Assembly: GCA_021775735.1 (NCBI GenBank)
Contig: JAJFHG010000049.1
Span: 1-64,000, forward strand
DNA from: Hyphomicrobiaceae bacterium
GTDB lineage: Bacteria > Pseudomonadota > Alphaproteobacteria > Rhizobiales > Hyphomicrobiaceae
DNA: 64,000 nt
Direction of reading: 5' to 3'
Shown: in pieces, positions 56,104-64,000 of the stretch
Layout: every line of letters starts with the position of its first letter
How positions within the stretch are numbered: the stretch's first letter is position 1
Translations under genes and position numbers: made by a program
Notes under the pieces: generated by a model
The model's input: only the letters and a program-made list of their open reading frames with translations
Database searches by the model: none
What the model was told of the DNA's origin: nothing

Positions 56104-57486
56104 TTAGATACGCTGGCTACCGGTGCCAAATTCAGGATAGGCCTCAAGACCAATTTCTGATTTGTCGAGACCGGCAATCTCATCTTCAAGGCTTGGCCTC
56201 AACCCGACCGTCACTTTGAGAATGGTCCAGACCACAACGCTGCAGAGAATGACAAAGAGACCGATAGACCCCACACCGATGGCTTGACCAAGGACCGTTG
56301 CACCATCGTTGGTCAGCGGCACGGCCATCGTGCCCCAGATACCAGCCAGCAGATGTACCGGGATCGCACCGACGACATCATCGATACGGAGTTTGTCGAG
56401 CAATGGGACCGCGAACACAACGATCACGCCGCCAACGGCACCGATAACGAGCGACCACACTGGATCAGGTGTCAAAGGTTCAGCAGTGATCGAAACTAGA
56501 CCGGCCAAAGCACCGTTGAGAACCATCGTTACATCGACTTTGCCATAGACAGATTGGTTGGTCATCAGGGCTGCCATCGCACCGGCAGCAGCCGCCAAAT
56601 TCGTATTGACGAAGATACGCGAGACAGATGAGGCATCGGAGATGGTGCCGATTGCCAATTGCGAACCGCCGTTAAAACCAAACCAGCCGAGCCACAAAAT
56701 AAACGTGCCCAGTGTTGCGAGTGGGATGTTTGAGCCTGGCATTGGTGTAATGGAACCGCCTGCACCATATTTGCCATGACGTGCTCCGAGTATGATCGCA
56801 CCAACCAGTGCTGCCCAGCCGCCAACAGAGTGAACCAGTGTAGAGCCCGCAAAGTCTTGGAATTCAGCACCTGCAACGGTTTTGATCCAGCTTGTGTCAG
56901 CACCTGACGCCAACCAACCAGCGCCCCATTTCCAAGCGCCTTGGACGGGGTAGATAAAGCCGGTGAGAACGATCACAAAAAACAGGAACGGCCAAAGCTT
57001 GATGCGTTCAGCTAATGTGCCCGAAACAATTGATGCCGTCGTGGCGCAGAATACCATCTGGAAGAACCAGTCAGACCCTGCAGAATAACTACCAGGGTCA
57101 CTTCCCGGATCTGGAATTACTTTCGGTGTAAACGATCCCAGAAAGCCACCGTTTACGCCATCATACATCAGGTTGTAGCCAACCAACCAAAACATGATGC
57201 CTGCTATTGAAAACAATGCAATATTTTTGGTGCATTGCATGGCCACGTTTTTTGAGCGGACAAGTCCGGCTTCAAGCATGGCAAAACCAGCTGCCATCCA
57301 CATGACTAAGAAGCCACCCATTAAAAACAGCAATGTGTTGAACACATACTGTGAGGACTTGGAGGCTTCTGCGATTGCGGCGGCAACAGCTGCGTCCTGT
57401 GCGTGAGATGGCAGCGTCGCCAAAATTAAGATGAGAAAAGTAGAGACGCAGGTAAGACCCAGTCTCTCAAATAGACGCCGTTTCAT
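56104..57486 (-). CDS. amtB: Ammonium transporter AmtB with signal sequence
   Basis: A 460-residue transporter: cleavable-type signal (ending SHAQ near residue 29), then eleven helices with FQDFAGSTLVHSVGGWAAL and VHLLAGIWGTMAV, the pore histidines, and gating Phe residues. It conducts ammonium and is blocked by the T-loop of GlnK. glnK is 60 bp upstream on the same strand. The frame opens at 57507; the ATG at 57486 has AGGAGCG six bases before it. Confidence 0.94.
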   Translation of the reverse strand: MKRRLFERLGLTCVSTFLILILATLPSHAQDAAVAAAIAEASKSSQYVFNTLLFLMGGFLVMWMAAGFAMLEAGLVRSKNVAMQCTKNIALFSIAGIMFWLVGYNLMYDGVNGGFLGSFTPKVIPDPGSDPGSYSAGSDWFFQMVFCATTASIVSGTLAERIKLWPFLFFVIVLTGFIYPVQGAWKWGAGWLASGADTSWIKTVAGAEFQDFAGSTLVHSVGGWAALVGAIILGARHGKYGAGGSITPMPGSNIPLATLGTFILWLGWFGFNGGSQLAIGTISDASSVSRIFVNTNLAAAAGAMAALMTNQSVYGKVDVTMVLNGALAGLVSITAEPLTPDPVWSLVIGAVGGVIVVFAVPLLDKLRIDDVVGAIPVHLLAGIWGTMAVPLTNDGATVLGQAIGVGSIGLFVILCSVVVWTILKVTVGLRPSLEDEIAGLDKSEIGLEAYPEFGTGSQRI

Positions 57487-57546
57487 TTGTTCGCTCCTGT
57501 CGTGCATTTTTCAAATTGAGTTCAAAGGTCGTTGGGCGAGCGCAGG

Positions 57547-57885
57547 CTAAAGCGCTGCATCGTCGGCTTCGCCAGTGCGGATGCGGAGCGTGTGCTCAAT
57601 CGATGTGACGAATATTTTGCCGTCGCCGATTTGACCGGTCTTGGCGGCCTTCGCGATGAGCGCCACAGCGGCATCCAGCTTGGCGCTGGGCACGGCGACT
57701 TCGAGTTTGATTTTGGGAACGAAGGTCACGGCGTATTCAGCACCGCGATAGATTTCTGTGTGCCCCTTCTGGCGCCCGAAGCCTTTGACCTCGCTGACGG
57801 TCATGCCTTCCAGCCCTTGCTTGGTCAGCGCTTCACGCACATCGTCCAGCTTAAAAGGCTTGATCACTGCGGTTATGAGTTTCAT
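57547..57885 (-). CDS. glnK: Nitrogen regulatory PII protein GlnK
   Basis: A 112-residue PII protein: MKLITAVIKPFKLDDVREAL, the T-loop GFGRQKGHTEIYRGAEY with uridylylatable Tyr51, and GKIFVTSIEHTLRIRTGEADDAAL. It reports 2-oxoglutarate and energy state and gates AmtB. The frame is open to 57975, but the ATG at 57885 gives the family start. A sigma-54 promoter lies about 90 bp upstream. Confidence 0.96.
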   Translation of the reverse strand: MKLITAVIKPFKLDDVREALTKQGLEGMTVSEVKGFGRQKGHTEIYRGAEYAVTFVPKIKLEVAVPSAKLDAAVALIAKAAKTGQIGDGKIFVTSIEHTLRIRTGEADDAAL

Positions 57886-57974
57886 GGCAGCTCTGTCCTT
57901 GATTGTTATTGCCTCGCGTCCTGAACAAGCCACCGGGGGATCCCGTCCTCCTGAACAGTCGCGGTTGTTAACCA

Positions 57975-57990
57975 ATCAAAGCCCGTGCCA
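57975..57990 (-). promoter_or_regulatory. Sigma-54 (-24/-12) promoter of glnK-amtB
   Basis: The minus strand reads TGGCACGGGCTTTGAT, matching TGGCACG-N4-TTGCW except for one base of the -12 element. It is placed for a start about 80 bp before glnK. NtrC under nitrogen limitation is the expected activator. Confidence 0.8.
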
Positions 57991-58126
57991 GTCTGTTCGC
58001 AACCGCAATAAGATGCTGAAATAATTAAAGAAAAAGGCCATGCCCAGGGTGTGGACACAGCCTTATCGGACACCGAAATGCCCAAATTTTATACAGATAA
58101 TATATAACGCCTATAATATAAGCAGC

Positions 58127-59026
58127 TTACTTCAACACAAATGCGGTCTCGCGTTTGCGCACTAGACCCTCTTGCGCCACCGAGGCGACTAACTTGCCGT
58201 CGCGTGAAAAGACGTGGCCCCGGCAAAATCCGCGGGCACCAGATGCGCTTGGGCTTTCTTGGGCATAGAGCAGCCATTCGTCAGCGCGAAACGGGCGATG
58301 AAACCACAGTGCATGATCGAGACTGGCCAACTGGATGTCTTGATCAAACATCAGTTTGCCATGTGCAATAAGCGAAGTGTCGAGCAGGGTGAAATCTGAG
58401 GCATATGCCAACACGGCCTGATGCAGGTTTGGATCGTCTGGTAATGTGCCGTTGGCTCGTATCCAGGTGTTTTGTTGGGGGGCATGTTTTGCCCGATTCA
58501 TGTAGCGGCTGACGTCGACCGGGCGCATGTCCACAGGATGCTTCTTTTTCCAGTATTTGCGCATGCTTTCGGGAAGTTTGTCGATAAACTTTTCCATCAA
58601 GTCAGAGGCACTTGGCAGATCCTCTGGCGGCGGCACATCTGGCATTTGGGCCTGATGCTCGTAGCTGTCTTCCGTGCCGTGAAATGATGCGCTCATGGAA
58701 AAAATCGTACGTCCATGCTGCAAGGCTTTGACGTGACGATTGGAGAAGCTACCACCGTCGCGGGTGCGTTCCACGTCGTACGTAATTGGCTTGGCTGGAT
58801 CGCCACCAATGAGAAAGTAAGCGTGGAGGGAGTGCGCGTTGCGTTGATGTTTCAAAGTACGTATCGCCGCGACCAAAGCCTGTCCCAGCACCTGTCCGCC
58901 ATAGACCCGCTGCCACCCAATATCCGGGCTCACGCCGCGAAATTGATTTTCATCCAGTTGTTCAAGATCTAAAAGTTTGAGAAGCCCATCGACCGGCTGG
59001 CGTGGCATTGTTTTACTCGCAGTCAT
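58127..59026 (-). CDS. tesB: Acyl-CoA thioesterase II
   Basis: A 299-residue double hot-dog thioesterase with GGQVLGQALVAA, HSLHAYFLIGGDPAKPI and the C-terminal SLDHALWFHRPFRADEWLLY and GLVRKR. It hydrolyses medium and long acyl-CoAs. AGGA lies seven bases before the ATG. The neighbourhood tesB, glnK-amtB on one side and ubiH on the other is seen in other Hyphomicrobiales. Confidence 0.93.
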   Translation of the reverse strand: MTASKTMPRQPVDGLLKLLDLEQLDENQFRGVSPDIGWQRVYGGQVLGQALVAAIRTLKHQRNAHSLHAYFLIGGDPAKPITYDVERTRDGGSFSNRHVKALQHGRTIFSMSASFHGTEDSYEHQAQMPDVPPPEDLPSASDLMEKFIDKLPESMRKYWKKKHPVDMRPVDVSRYMNRAKHAPQQNTWIRANGTLPDDPNLHQAVLAYASDFTLLDTSLIAHGKLMFDQDIQLASLDHALWFHRPFRADEWLLYAQESPSASGARGFCRGHVFSRDGKLVASVAQEGLVRKRETAFVLK

Positions 59027-59118
59027 GTATCATCCTGGGCTAAGTCTATATTTTTGACATACCGTACCGTAGCGGGCCCCTGGCGCAAAGGCTGCTTTGG
59101 GCAGAAAAGAGGACTGAA

Positions 59119-60372
59119 TTGGCTTCCGATCCAAATCATGATGTCTTTGACATCGTCATCGTAGGTGCCGGTTTTGTCGGCCTTGCTCTGGCAAGAGCAT
59201 TGTCTGTCCGGAGCCAGGGCAACCTAACAATCGGGATTCTCGACCGGACGGAAGCTGTCACGTCCAGCACCAAGTCGCGACCGGATGCACGCGCCTTCGC
59301 TCTTTCAGCTTCGTCACGTTATTTGCTAGAGCGGATTGGCGTGTGGTCTCAAATATCTGGAGATGCGCAACCCGTTGAAAAAATCCAAATCACGGATTCG
59401 CCGTTGGATGCTGGTGTCCGACCGGTTTTGCTAGCTTGGGACAATTTATTAGAGACAGGTGATCCGGCATCTTTCATCGTGCCATCCGGCAATGTGCTGG
59501 ACACACTTTCAACTGCGGTTGATGATGACAAGACAATCACGACATACCGTCCTGTAACGATTGTTTCGATAGGCAAAACGGATTGCCATCACACCATCAC
59601 GCTCGACGATGGGCGCGTATTGTCAGCAAAATTGGTTGTCGCGGCAGACGGGCGAAGTTCGCCGTTGCGCACAATGCACGGGATAGATGTGGTGCGTTGG
59701 GCTTATGATCAACACGGTATCGTGACCACCATTGCGCATAGCAAGCCGCATCACGCGACCGCTGTGCAGCACTTTTTACCAGCGGGTCCGTTCGCCATGC
59801 TGCCGCTTACCGGGAACCGCAGCTGTATCACCTGGAGCGAAACAACAAGCAATGCAGAGCGCATTCTTGCAGGTGATGATACGCAATTCTTAGAGGAATT
59901 AGATCAACGCCTTGCCGGTCGCTTGGGCGCGTTTGAAGTTGTCGGTCCACGTCAATCCTGGCCACTCTCCATGCATCTTGCACGCAGCTATATCGCAGAT
60001 CGGTTTGCTTTGATCGGTGATGCAGCCCATGGCGTGCACCCTCTTGCAGGACAAGGTTTGAACCTGGGTCTGAGAGATGTGGCAGCGTTGGTCGATGTTG
60101 TTGTCGAGGCAGCCGGATTGGGCCTTGATATCGGACGTCTTGATGTTTTGCAGCGTTACGAGCGCTGGCGGCGGTCGGATACGACACTTTCAGCTGCAAG
60201 CTTTGATGGCATCAATCGTTTGTTTTCCAATGACGTGGCGCTGTTGCGGTCGCTGCGCGAAGTTGGACTTGGCACGGTCGATCGCCTGCAAGGTTTGAAA
60301 GACTTTTTTATTGGCGAGGCGGCAGGCCAAGCTGGTGAGCTACCAATGATGATGCAAAAAAACGTGGCTTAA
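59119..60372 (+). CDS. UbiH/UbiF/COQ6-type FAD monooxygenase
   Basis: A 417-residue flavin monooxygenase with IVIVGAGFVGLALARAL, the DGRSSPLR motif and FALIGDAAHGVHPLAGQGLNLGLRD. It hydroxylates the ubiquinone ring; the position is not readable. The start is a TTG at 59119 with AAGAGGA (59106-59112). It overlaps rimM by 4 bp tail to tail. Confidence 0.9.
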   Translation: MASDPNHDVFDIVIVGAGFVGLALARALSVRSQGNLTIGILDRTEAVTSSTKSRPDARAFALSASSRYLLERIGVWSQISGDAQPVEKIQITDSPLDAGVRPVLLAWDNLLETGDPASFIVPSGNVLDTLSTAVDDDKTITTYRPVTIVSIGKTDCHHTITLDDGRVLSAKLVVAADGRSSPLRTMHGIDVVRWAYDQHGIVTTIAHSKPHHATAVQHFLPAGPFAMLPLTGNRSCITWSETTSNAERILAGDDTQFLEELDQRLAGRLGAFEVVGPRQSWPLSMHLARSYIADRFALIGDAAHGVHPLAGQGLNLGLRDVAALVDVVVEAAGLGLDIGRLDVLQRYERWRRSDTTLSAASFDGINRLFSNDVALLRSLREVGLGTVDRLQGLKDFFIGEAAGQAGELPMMMQKNVA

Positions 60373-60944
60373 CTTTTGTCCGGCTCGGCGTTCTTAGACT
60401 CATCAGCGTCACGTTCATCAGGTTTAACCTCTGATATGTCCGGCGGCATGATCGTCACCGTCCCATTTTGCAATGATACGTCTGGAACGCATGCGTTTGT
60501 GAACGGTATCAAATCAACGTCTGATTGGTCCGCTCGTTCGATTTCCAAAATGTCGCTCGCACCGTAGTTTTGGACAGCGGTCACAGTTCCAAGAGTTGTT
60601 CCGTTCACATCGACGGCGCGCAGACCGATAAGGTCGGCATGATAAAAAGTATCTGTCTCTGGTTTGGGTAGTCGCTCACGGGGAAGATAAAGCTCCGTTC
60701 CCTTAAGCGCCTCAACAGCTGTGCGGTCATCAACACCCTCAATGTGCACGGTGAGGCCCTTGTGCGTCTCACGCACAATTCTTAATTTAAATTGGCGGTT
60801 GTGATCTGCTGAAAAAAGCGGGCCATAGGCGGCGATATCAGCAGGGTTTTCCGCAAACGATTTAACCATCACGTCGCCCTTGATACCGTGGGCTCCGAGG
60901 ATAACGCCCATCAGAACGGTCTCAGAATTTTTAGGCACGCTCAT
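60369..60944 (-). CDS. rimM: Ribosome maturation factor RimM
   Basis: About 191 residues with the N-terminal RimM barrel (MGVILGAHGIKGDVMVKSF) and PRC-barrel (YHADLIGLRAVDVNGTTLG, GASDILEI, LIPFTNACVPDVSLQNGTV). It helps 16S 3' domain processing. The frame is open to 61130; the ATG at 60944 gives the family start. trmD and rplS, which normally follow rimM, are not here, and a non-ribosomal gene precedes it. Confidence 0.92.
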   Translation of the reverse strand: MSVPKNSETVLMGVILGAHGIKGDVMVKSFAENPADIAAYGPLFSADHNRQFKLRIVRETHKGLTVHIEGVDDRTAVEALKGTELYLPRERLPKPETDTFYHADLIGLRAVDVNGTTLGTVTAVQNYGASDILEIERADQSDVDLIPFTNACVPDVSLQNGTVTIMPPDISEVKPDERDADESKNAEPDKS

Positions 60945-60990
60945 GTAGGTCCCAGCCTCAAGGTACGATGTTGCTGAGGCCTGTGTAGCG

Positions 60991-61566
60991 TTAATGAGGC
61001 AGTGCGCCAAGATAGGTGAGGCGCACGTCGACAGGGGCACCTTCAACCTCAACTGTCGCTGTTGAGGTCGGTGCAGCGCGCTCAAACGAGCCTGCGATGT
61101 CAAGCGTGACGCCCTCTGACCCAGCAGCAAAACCGGTCACCAATACCCCACCATCGGGGACCTTAAGGCGGACATGAACCGTATTGGTCTTGCGGGCAGC
61201 ATCGTAGGCATAGCTGCCCGTGAAGACGCCGCCGTGGCGATCAGAGCCGAGAATTTTTCCACTTCTAAGCACTGCGAGACCACTTGCACTGCACGGTTGC
61301 TCGCAGTCGGCACCGAAATAGGTCAAGGAATAAACGCCATCATCAAGCATTTTGGCTCGTCCTTTGACGCGCGCCAATTCGGTTGCGCGCTGAATAGGGG
61401 TGAGGGTTTTAAGCAGATGCATGTAGGCCGTGACGGGTCCTGGGAGTGCGACGTCACCACTGGTCCATTGGCTTATGGTGCGTGGGCTCACGGAAATAAG
61501 CTGAGCAAGTTCGATCTGCTTAAGACCGAGTTGCTTTAAGCTGTCTTTGAGACTGATGTCTGCCAT
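60991..61566 (-). CDS. XRE helix-turn-helix protein with GrlR-like domain
   Basis: About 191 residues: an N-terminal XRE-type helix-turn-helix (LGLKQIELAQLISVSPRTISQWTSG) and a C-terminal beta-rich part (DDGVYSLTYFGADC...GLAVLRSGKILGSDRHGGVFTGSYAYDA) resembling the GrlR/EtrA-type barrel of type III secretion repressors. Target unknown. It lies between rpsP and rimM, separated from rpsP by a terminator. The ATG at 61566 is preferred to 61593. The domain call is by pattern, not by search. Confidence 0.75.
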   Translation of the reverse strand: MADISLKDSLKQLGLKQIELAQLISVSPRTISQWTSGDVALPGPVTAYMHLLKTLTPIQRATELARVKGRAKMLDDGVYSLTYFGADCEQPCSASGLAVLRSGKILGSDRHGGVFTGSYAYDAARKTNTVHVRLKVPDGGVLVTGFAAGSEGVTLDIAGSFERAAPTSTATVEVEGAPVDVRLTYLGALPH

Positions 61567-61640
61567 AACCTGAAGATTATGCGAGAAGCGCATGATCTTC
61601 CATTGCGAAGCCGTCTTAACCTAAATGCTTTAACCAAAAC

Positions 61641-61674
61641 AAAAGCAGGACGCACTGTTGGATGCGCCCTGCTT
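61641..61674 (-). terminator. Intrinsic terminator after rpsP
   Basis: AAGCAGG (61643-61649) pairs with CCTGCTT (61668-61674), with one mismatch further in; the minus strand continues TTTTGTTTTGG. It separates rpsP from the HTH gene. Confidence 0.65.
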
Positions 61675-61728
61675 ATTTCATTTCGTGTTTCATAGTCAGC
61701 CAAGATCAGGCCAACAGCGTTTGAAGCG

Positions 61729-62136
61729 CTATTCAGATGCTGCTGCGTCTGCTTCTTCTGCAGGTGCGTCTGCGGTAGCTTTAGCTGCTTCGGCTTTTTC
61801 TTTCGCAGCCTCTTCAGCAGCGGCCGCGCGTTCTTGCGCCTTCTTTTTCGGCTTGGCTTTGTTTGGGTTATTGCGTGCTTCTCGTTTCATAAGACCGGCG
61901 ATATCAAATAGACGTAACACGCGGTCAGTTGGTTTGGCACCGACACTCAGCCAGTGCTTGCAGCGGTCAATGTCGAGCTTGAGGCGATCTTCGCGGTCCT
62001 TTGGCAGCATCGGATCAAATGTACCAATGCGTTCGATATAGCGGCCATCACGCGGAGCTGTGATATCGGCTGCGACGACATAATAGTATGGCCGTTTCTT
62101 TGCACCACCGCGGGCGAGACGAAGTTTAACTGACAT
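61729..62136 (-). CDS. rpsP: 30S ribosomal protein S16
   Basis: A 135-residue S16: [36 protein letters not shown] and [17 protein letters not shown]. The last 40 residues are a Lys/Ala/Glu-rich tail absent from the shorter E. coli protein but common in alphaproteobacteria. In the order ffh-rpsP-x-rimM. Confidence 0.96.
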   Translation of the reverse strand: MSVKLRLARGGAKKRPYYYVVAADITAPRDGRYIERIGTFDPMLPKDREDRLKLDIDRCKHWLSVGAKPTDRVLRLFDIAGLMKREARNNPNKAKPKKKAQERAAAAEEAAKEKAEAAKATADAPAEEADAAASE

Positions 62137-62218
62137 TGTTTGAAGTCCTTTCAGAGTTTGTCGTGTTTGTGTTGTTCATTCGTTGATCGGGTAATGGCTC
62201 ATGCTTGGGGGAGAGACA

Positions 62219-63802
62219 TCACTTCTTTTTTCCCTTTGATCCGGGGAATTTCTTAAGCGGTGGCCCTCCAAGGCCAGGAACGCCGCCGCCGAGGCCGGGC
62301 AATCCACCATGTGGCAGGGCACCACCAAGACCAGGTAAGCCTTTGGGTGACGTGCCCTTGGGCAATCCGTCTGTTAAGTTTTCGGGCAGGCTTGCAAGCG
62401 CCTTTGGATCGAGCTTTGAAAGCTCATCCTGCATGGTTGCCATCTCTTCGTCGCTCGGAGCAGCGCCGCTACCGCCACCAAACATGCGGCTCATCATACC
62501 TTTGTTGCGGCCCATCTTCTTCATCATGTCCGCCATCTGGCGATGCATTTTTAGAAGCTTGTTGATTTCTTCAACGCGGGTGCCCGAACCAGCGGCAACG
62601 CGTTTTTTGCGTTTTGCATTCAGCAGTTTTGGGCTGCGCCGTTCCTTTGGCGTCATTGATGAAATGATCGCCTGTTGATGCGTGAGCACCTTGTCATCAA
62701 TTTTGGCGCCCGCCATTTGCGATTTTAATTTGCCGACGCCGGGTAACATGGCGAGCATGCCGTCCATACCACCCATCTTCTGCATATGTTTGAGTTGGTC
62801 GGCGAGATCCTCCAAATCAAAAGCGCCCTTTTGCATTTTTTGGGCGATGGATTTGGCTTTGTCGACGTCAATGGTTTCTGCGGCTTTTTCAACCAAGGAA
62901 ACCACATCACCCATGCCAAGGATGCGACCAGCTATGCGCTCCGGGTGAAAATCTTCAAGTGCGTCCCATTTTTCACCAACACCAACCAACTTAATTGGCT
63001 TGCCGGTGACAGCGCGCATCGACAATGCTGCACCACCGCGTCCATCACCATCAACCCGGGTCAGAACAATGCCTGTGATGCCAACGCGACTATCAAATGC
63101 TGTTGCTGTATTGACCGCATCTTGGCCGGTCAGGGCGTCGGCTACCAGCAAGACTTCATGTGGGTTGGCATTGCGTTTGACCTGTTCAACTTCGGCCATC
63201 AATTCGTCGTCGACGGTCACACGGCCAGCCGTATCAAGAAGGACAACATCATAGCCGCCAAGCTTTGCGGCCTCGCCAGCTCGTTTGGCAATTTCAAGCG
63301 GTGATTGGCCCGCGATGATGGGTAGTGTGGCAACGTTTGTTTGCTCGCCGAGAACGCGCAGTTGTTCTTGTGCTGCCGGGCGACGTGTATCAAGCGACGC
63401 CATCAATACTTTTTTCTTGTCGCGGTTTGTCAGGCGATAAGCAATTTTCGCTGTCGACGTGGTTTTACCCGAGCCTTGTAGACCGACCATTAAAATAGAA
63501 ACGGGAGGGGCCGCTAAAAGATTGATTGGATCTGCTTCAGACCCAAGCATCTCGACCATTTGATCGTGAACAATCTTGACGACCTGTTGACCCGGTGTGA
63601 CCGATTTTAAGACTTCCTGGCCAATGGCTTTGTTTTTGACTTTGTCGACAAAACTTTTGACAACATCCAAAGCGACGTCTGCTTCAAGAAGCGCGCGACG
63701 GACTTCGCGCATCGCCTCGTTAACGTCGGACTCAGAGAGGGCACCTCGTTTGGTGAGTTTATCAAAGACGCCTGAAAGACGATCTGAGAGGGTCTGAAAC
63801 AT
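62219..63802 (-). CDS. ffh: Signal recognition particle protein Ffh
   Basis: A 527-residue SRP54: N domain from MFQTLSDRLSGVF, G domain with GLQGSGKTTSTAK, DTAGR and TRVDGDGRGGAAL, and an M domain rich in Met with GSGTRVEEINKLLK. It binds 4.5S RNA and signal sequences at the ribosome. The frame is open to 63907; the ATG at 63802 fits the family. A Gly/Pro-rich tail (GLGGALPHGG) follows the M domain. Confidence 0.96.
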   Translation of the reverse strand: MFQTLSDRLSGVFDKLTKRGALSESDVNEAMREVRRALLEADVALDVVKSFVDKVKNKAIGQEVLKSVTPGQQVVKIVHDQMVEMLGSEADPINLLAAPPVSILMVGLQGSGKTTSTAKIAYRLTNRDKKKVLMASLDTRRPAAQEQLRVLGEQTNVATLPIIAGQSPLEIAKRAGEAAKLGGYDVVLLDTAGRVTVDDELMAEVEQVKRNANPHEVLLVADALTGQDAVNTATAFDSRVGITGIVLTRVDGDGRGGAALSMRAVTGKPIKLVGVGEKWDALEDFHPERIAGRILGMGDVVSLVEKAAETIDVDKAKSIAQKMQKGAFDLEDLADQLKHMQKMGGMDGMLAMLPGVGKLKSQMAGAKIDDKVLTHQQAIISSMTPKERRSPKLLNAKRKKRVAAGSGTRVEEINKLLKMHRQMADMMKKMGRNKGMMSRMFGGGSGAAPSDEEMATMQDELSKLDPKALASLPENLTDGLPKGTSPKGLPGLGGALPHGGLPGLGGGVPGLGGPPLKKFPGSKGKKK

Positions 63803-63974
63803 TTGGGCGACAAGCCTTTTTTGAAGTTTCAATCGGCAAACGTACGACGCACCCGCGGGCGAAACTCGCTGGCGGGTGTTGACCTCCCTGCCTCCCGCGC
63901 TCTCCAAGTCTGGTGCGCATGTGCAGGGCGGCGGCTCTGATTTTCAGGGCCAAATGAAATATGGAGGCACCATC

Positions 63975-64000
63975 TTGGATCGTCCGGGTCTTGTCAACTG
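63975..64000 (+). CDS. 5' end of a rightward gene, possibly dapF (partial)
   Basis: GGAGG (63963-63967) is followed after 7 bp by a TTG that opens MDRPGLVN before the window ends. In other Hyphomicrobiales diaminopimelate epimerase lies divergent to ffh, so dapF is a guess from neighbourhood, not from these eight codons. Confidence 0.3.

Overview
The window is chromosomal DNA of an alphaproteobacterium, most likely a member or close relative of the Hyphomicrobiales (Rhizobiales). The reasons are the gene order PPSR-hemE around an origin-like gap, mnmE-mnmG-rsmG-parA-parB with ParB sites, ftsK-lolA next to an aminotransferase and a glnK-amtB-tesB-ubiH block, and the families DUF2794, DUF2865 and IalB. 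Base composition looks roughly balanced by eye. I saw no rRNA, tRNA, insertion sequence, prophage or CRISPR array; almost everything is housekeeping.

Layout. 0-17 kb: DUF1223 protein, M3 peptidase, a 0.7 kb non-coding stretch with two tandem small-RNA candidates, DUF2794, a Bax-inhibitor-like membrane protein, a YbbA/YbbP ABC system with a divergent TesA-type esterase, ThpR, DUF2865, a quinone reductase, an RNA methyltransferase, an IalB-like protein, a Smr/MltA/Tim44-like run and FxsA. 17-24.5 kb: the replication-origin neighbourhood. On the left dnaQ, coaE, aroE, maf and PPSR run leftward; on the right hemE, hemJ and rho run rightward, so transcription diverges from the 456 bp gap at 21.0-21.5 kb. 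24.5-35 kb: a sterol-desaturase-like protein, a DUF255 thioredoxin-like protein, then mnmE-mnmG-rsmG-parA-parB with two perfect 16 bp parS sites (one between genes, one inside rsmG), then hisE and coaA. 35-42 kb: an unrecognised DNA-binding-like protein behind a repeat-bearing upstream region, an adenosine-kinase-like enzyme and leuS-lptE-holA. 42-48 kb: two proteins I cannot name (one secreted, with a cystine-knot-like tail), a first ammonium transporter behind a sigma-54 promoter, and an NsrR-like regulator facing a group III truncated haemoglobin and a ThiS-like protein. 48-64 kb: aminotransferase-ftsK-lolA, a third small-RNA candidate, a cyclic-nucleotide-binding protein, a response regulator facing an L,D-transpeptidase, glnK-amtB behind a second sigma-54 promoter, tesB, ubiH, and ffh-rpsP-(HTH/GrlR-like)-rimM. 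The first bases of a rightward gene, perhaps dapF, lie at the right edge.

Themes. (1) Origin, segregation (parABS), delta and epsilon subunits of DNA polymerase III and FtsK all sit in one 35 kb span. (2) Nitrogen: two unlinked Amt transporters each have a -24/-12 promoter with the same TTGA variant, one with GlnK. (3) Nitric oxide defence: the NsrR-like repressor and the globin share a divergent promoter region. (4) Three candidate small RNAs with C-rich or CU-rich loops and strong intrinsic terminators, two of them homologous tandem copies, are the most interesting unannotated structure, together with the knottin-like secreted protein. All assignments are by reading motifs; no searches were run.
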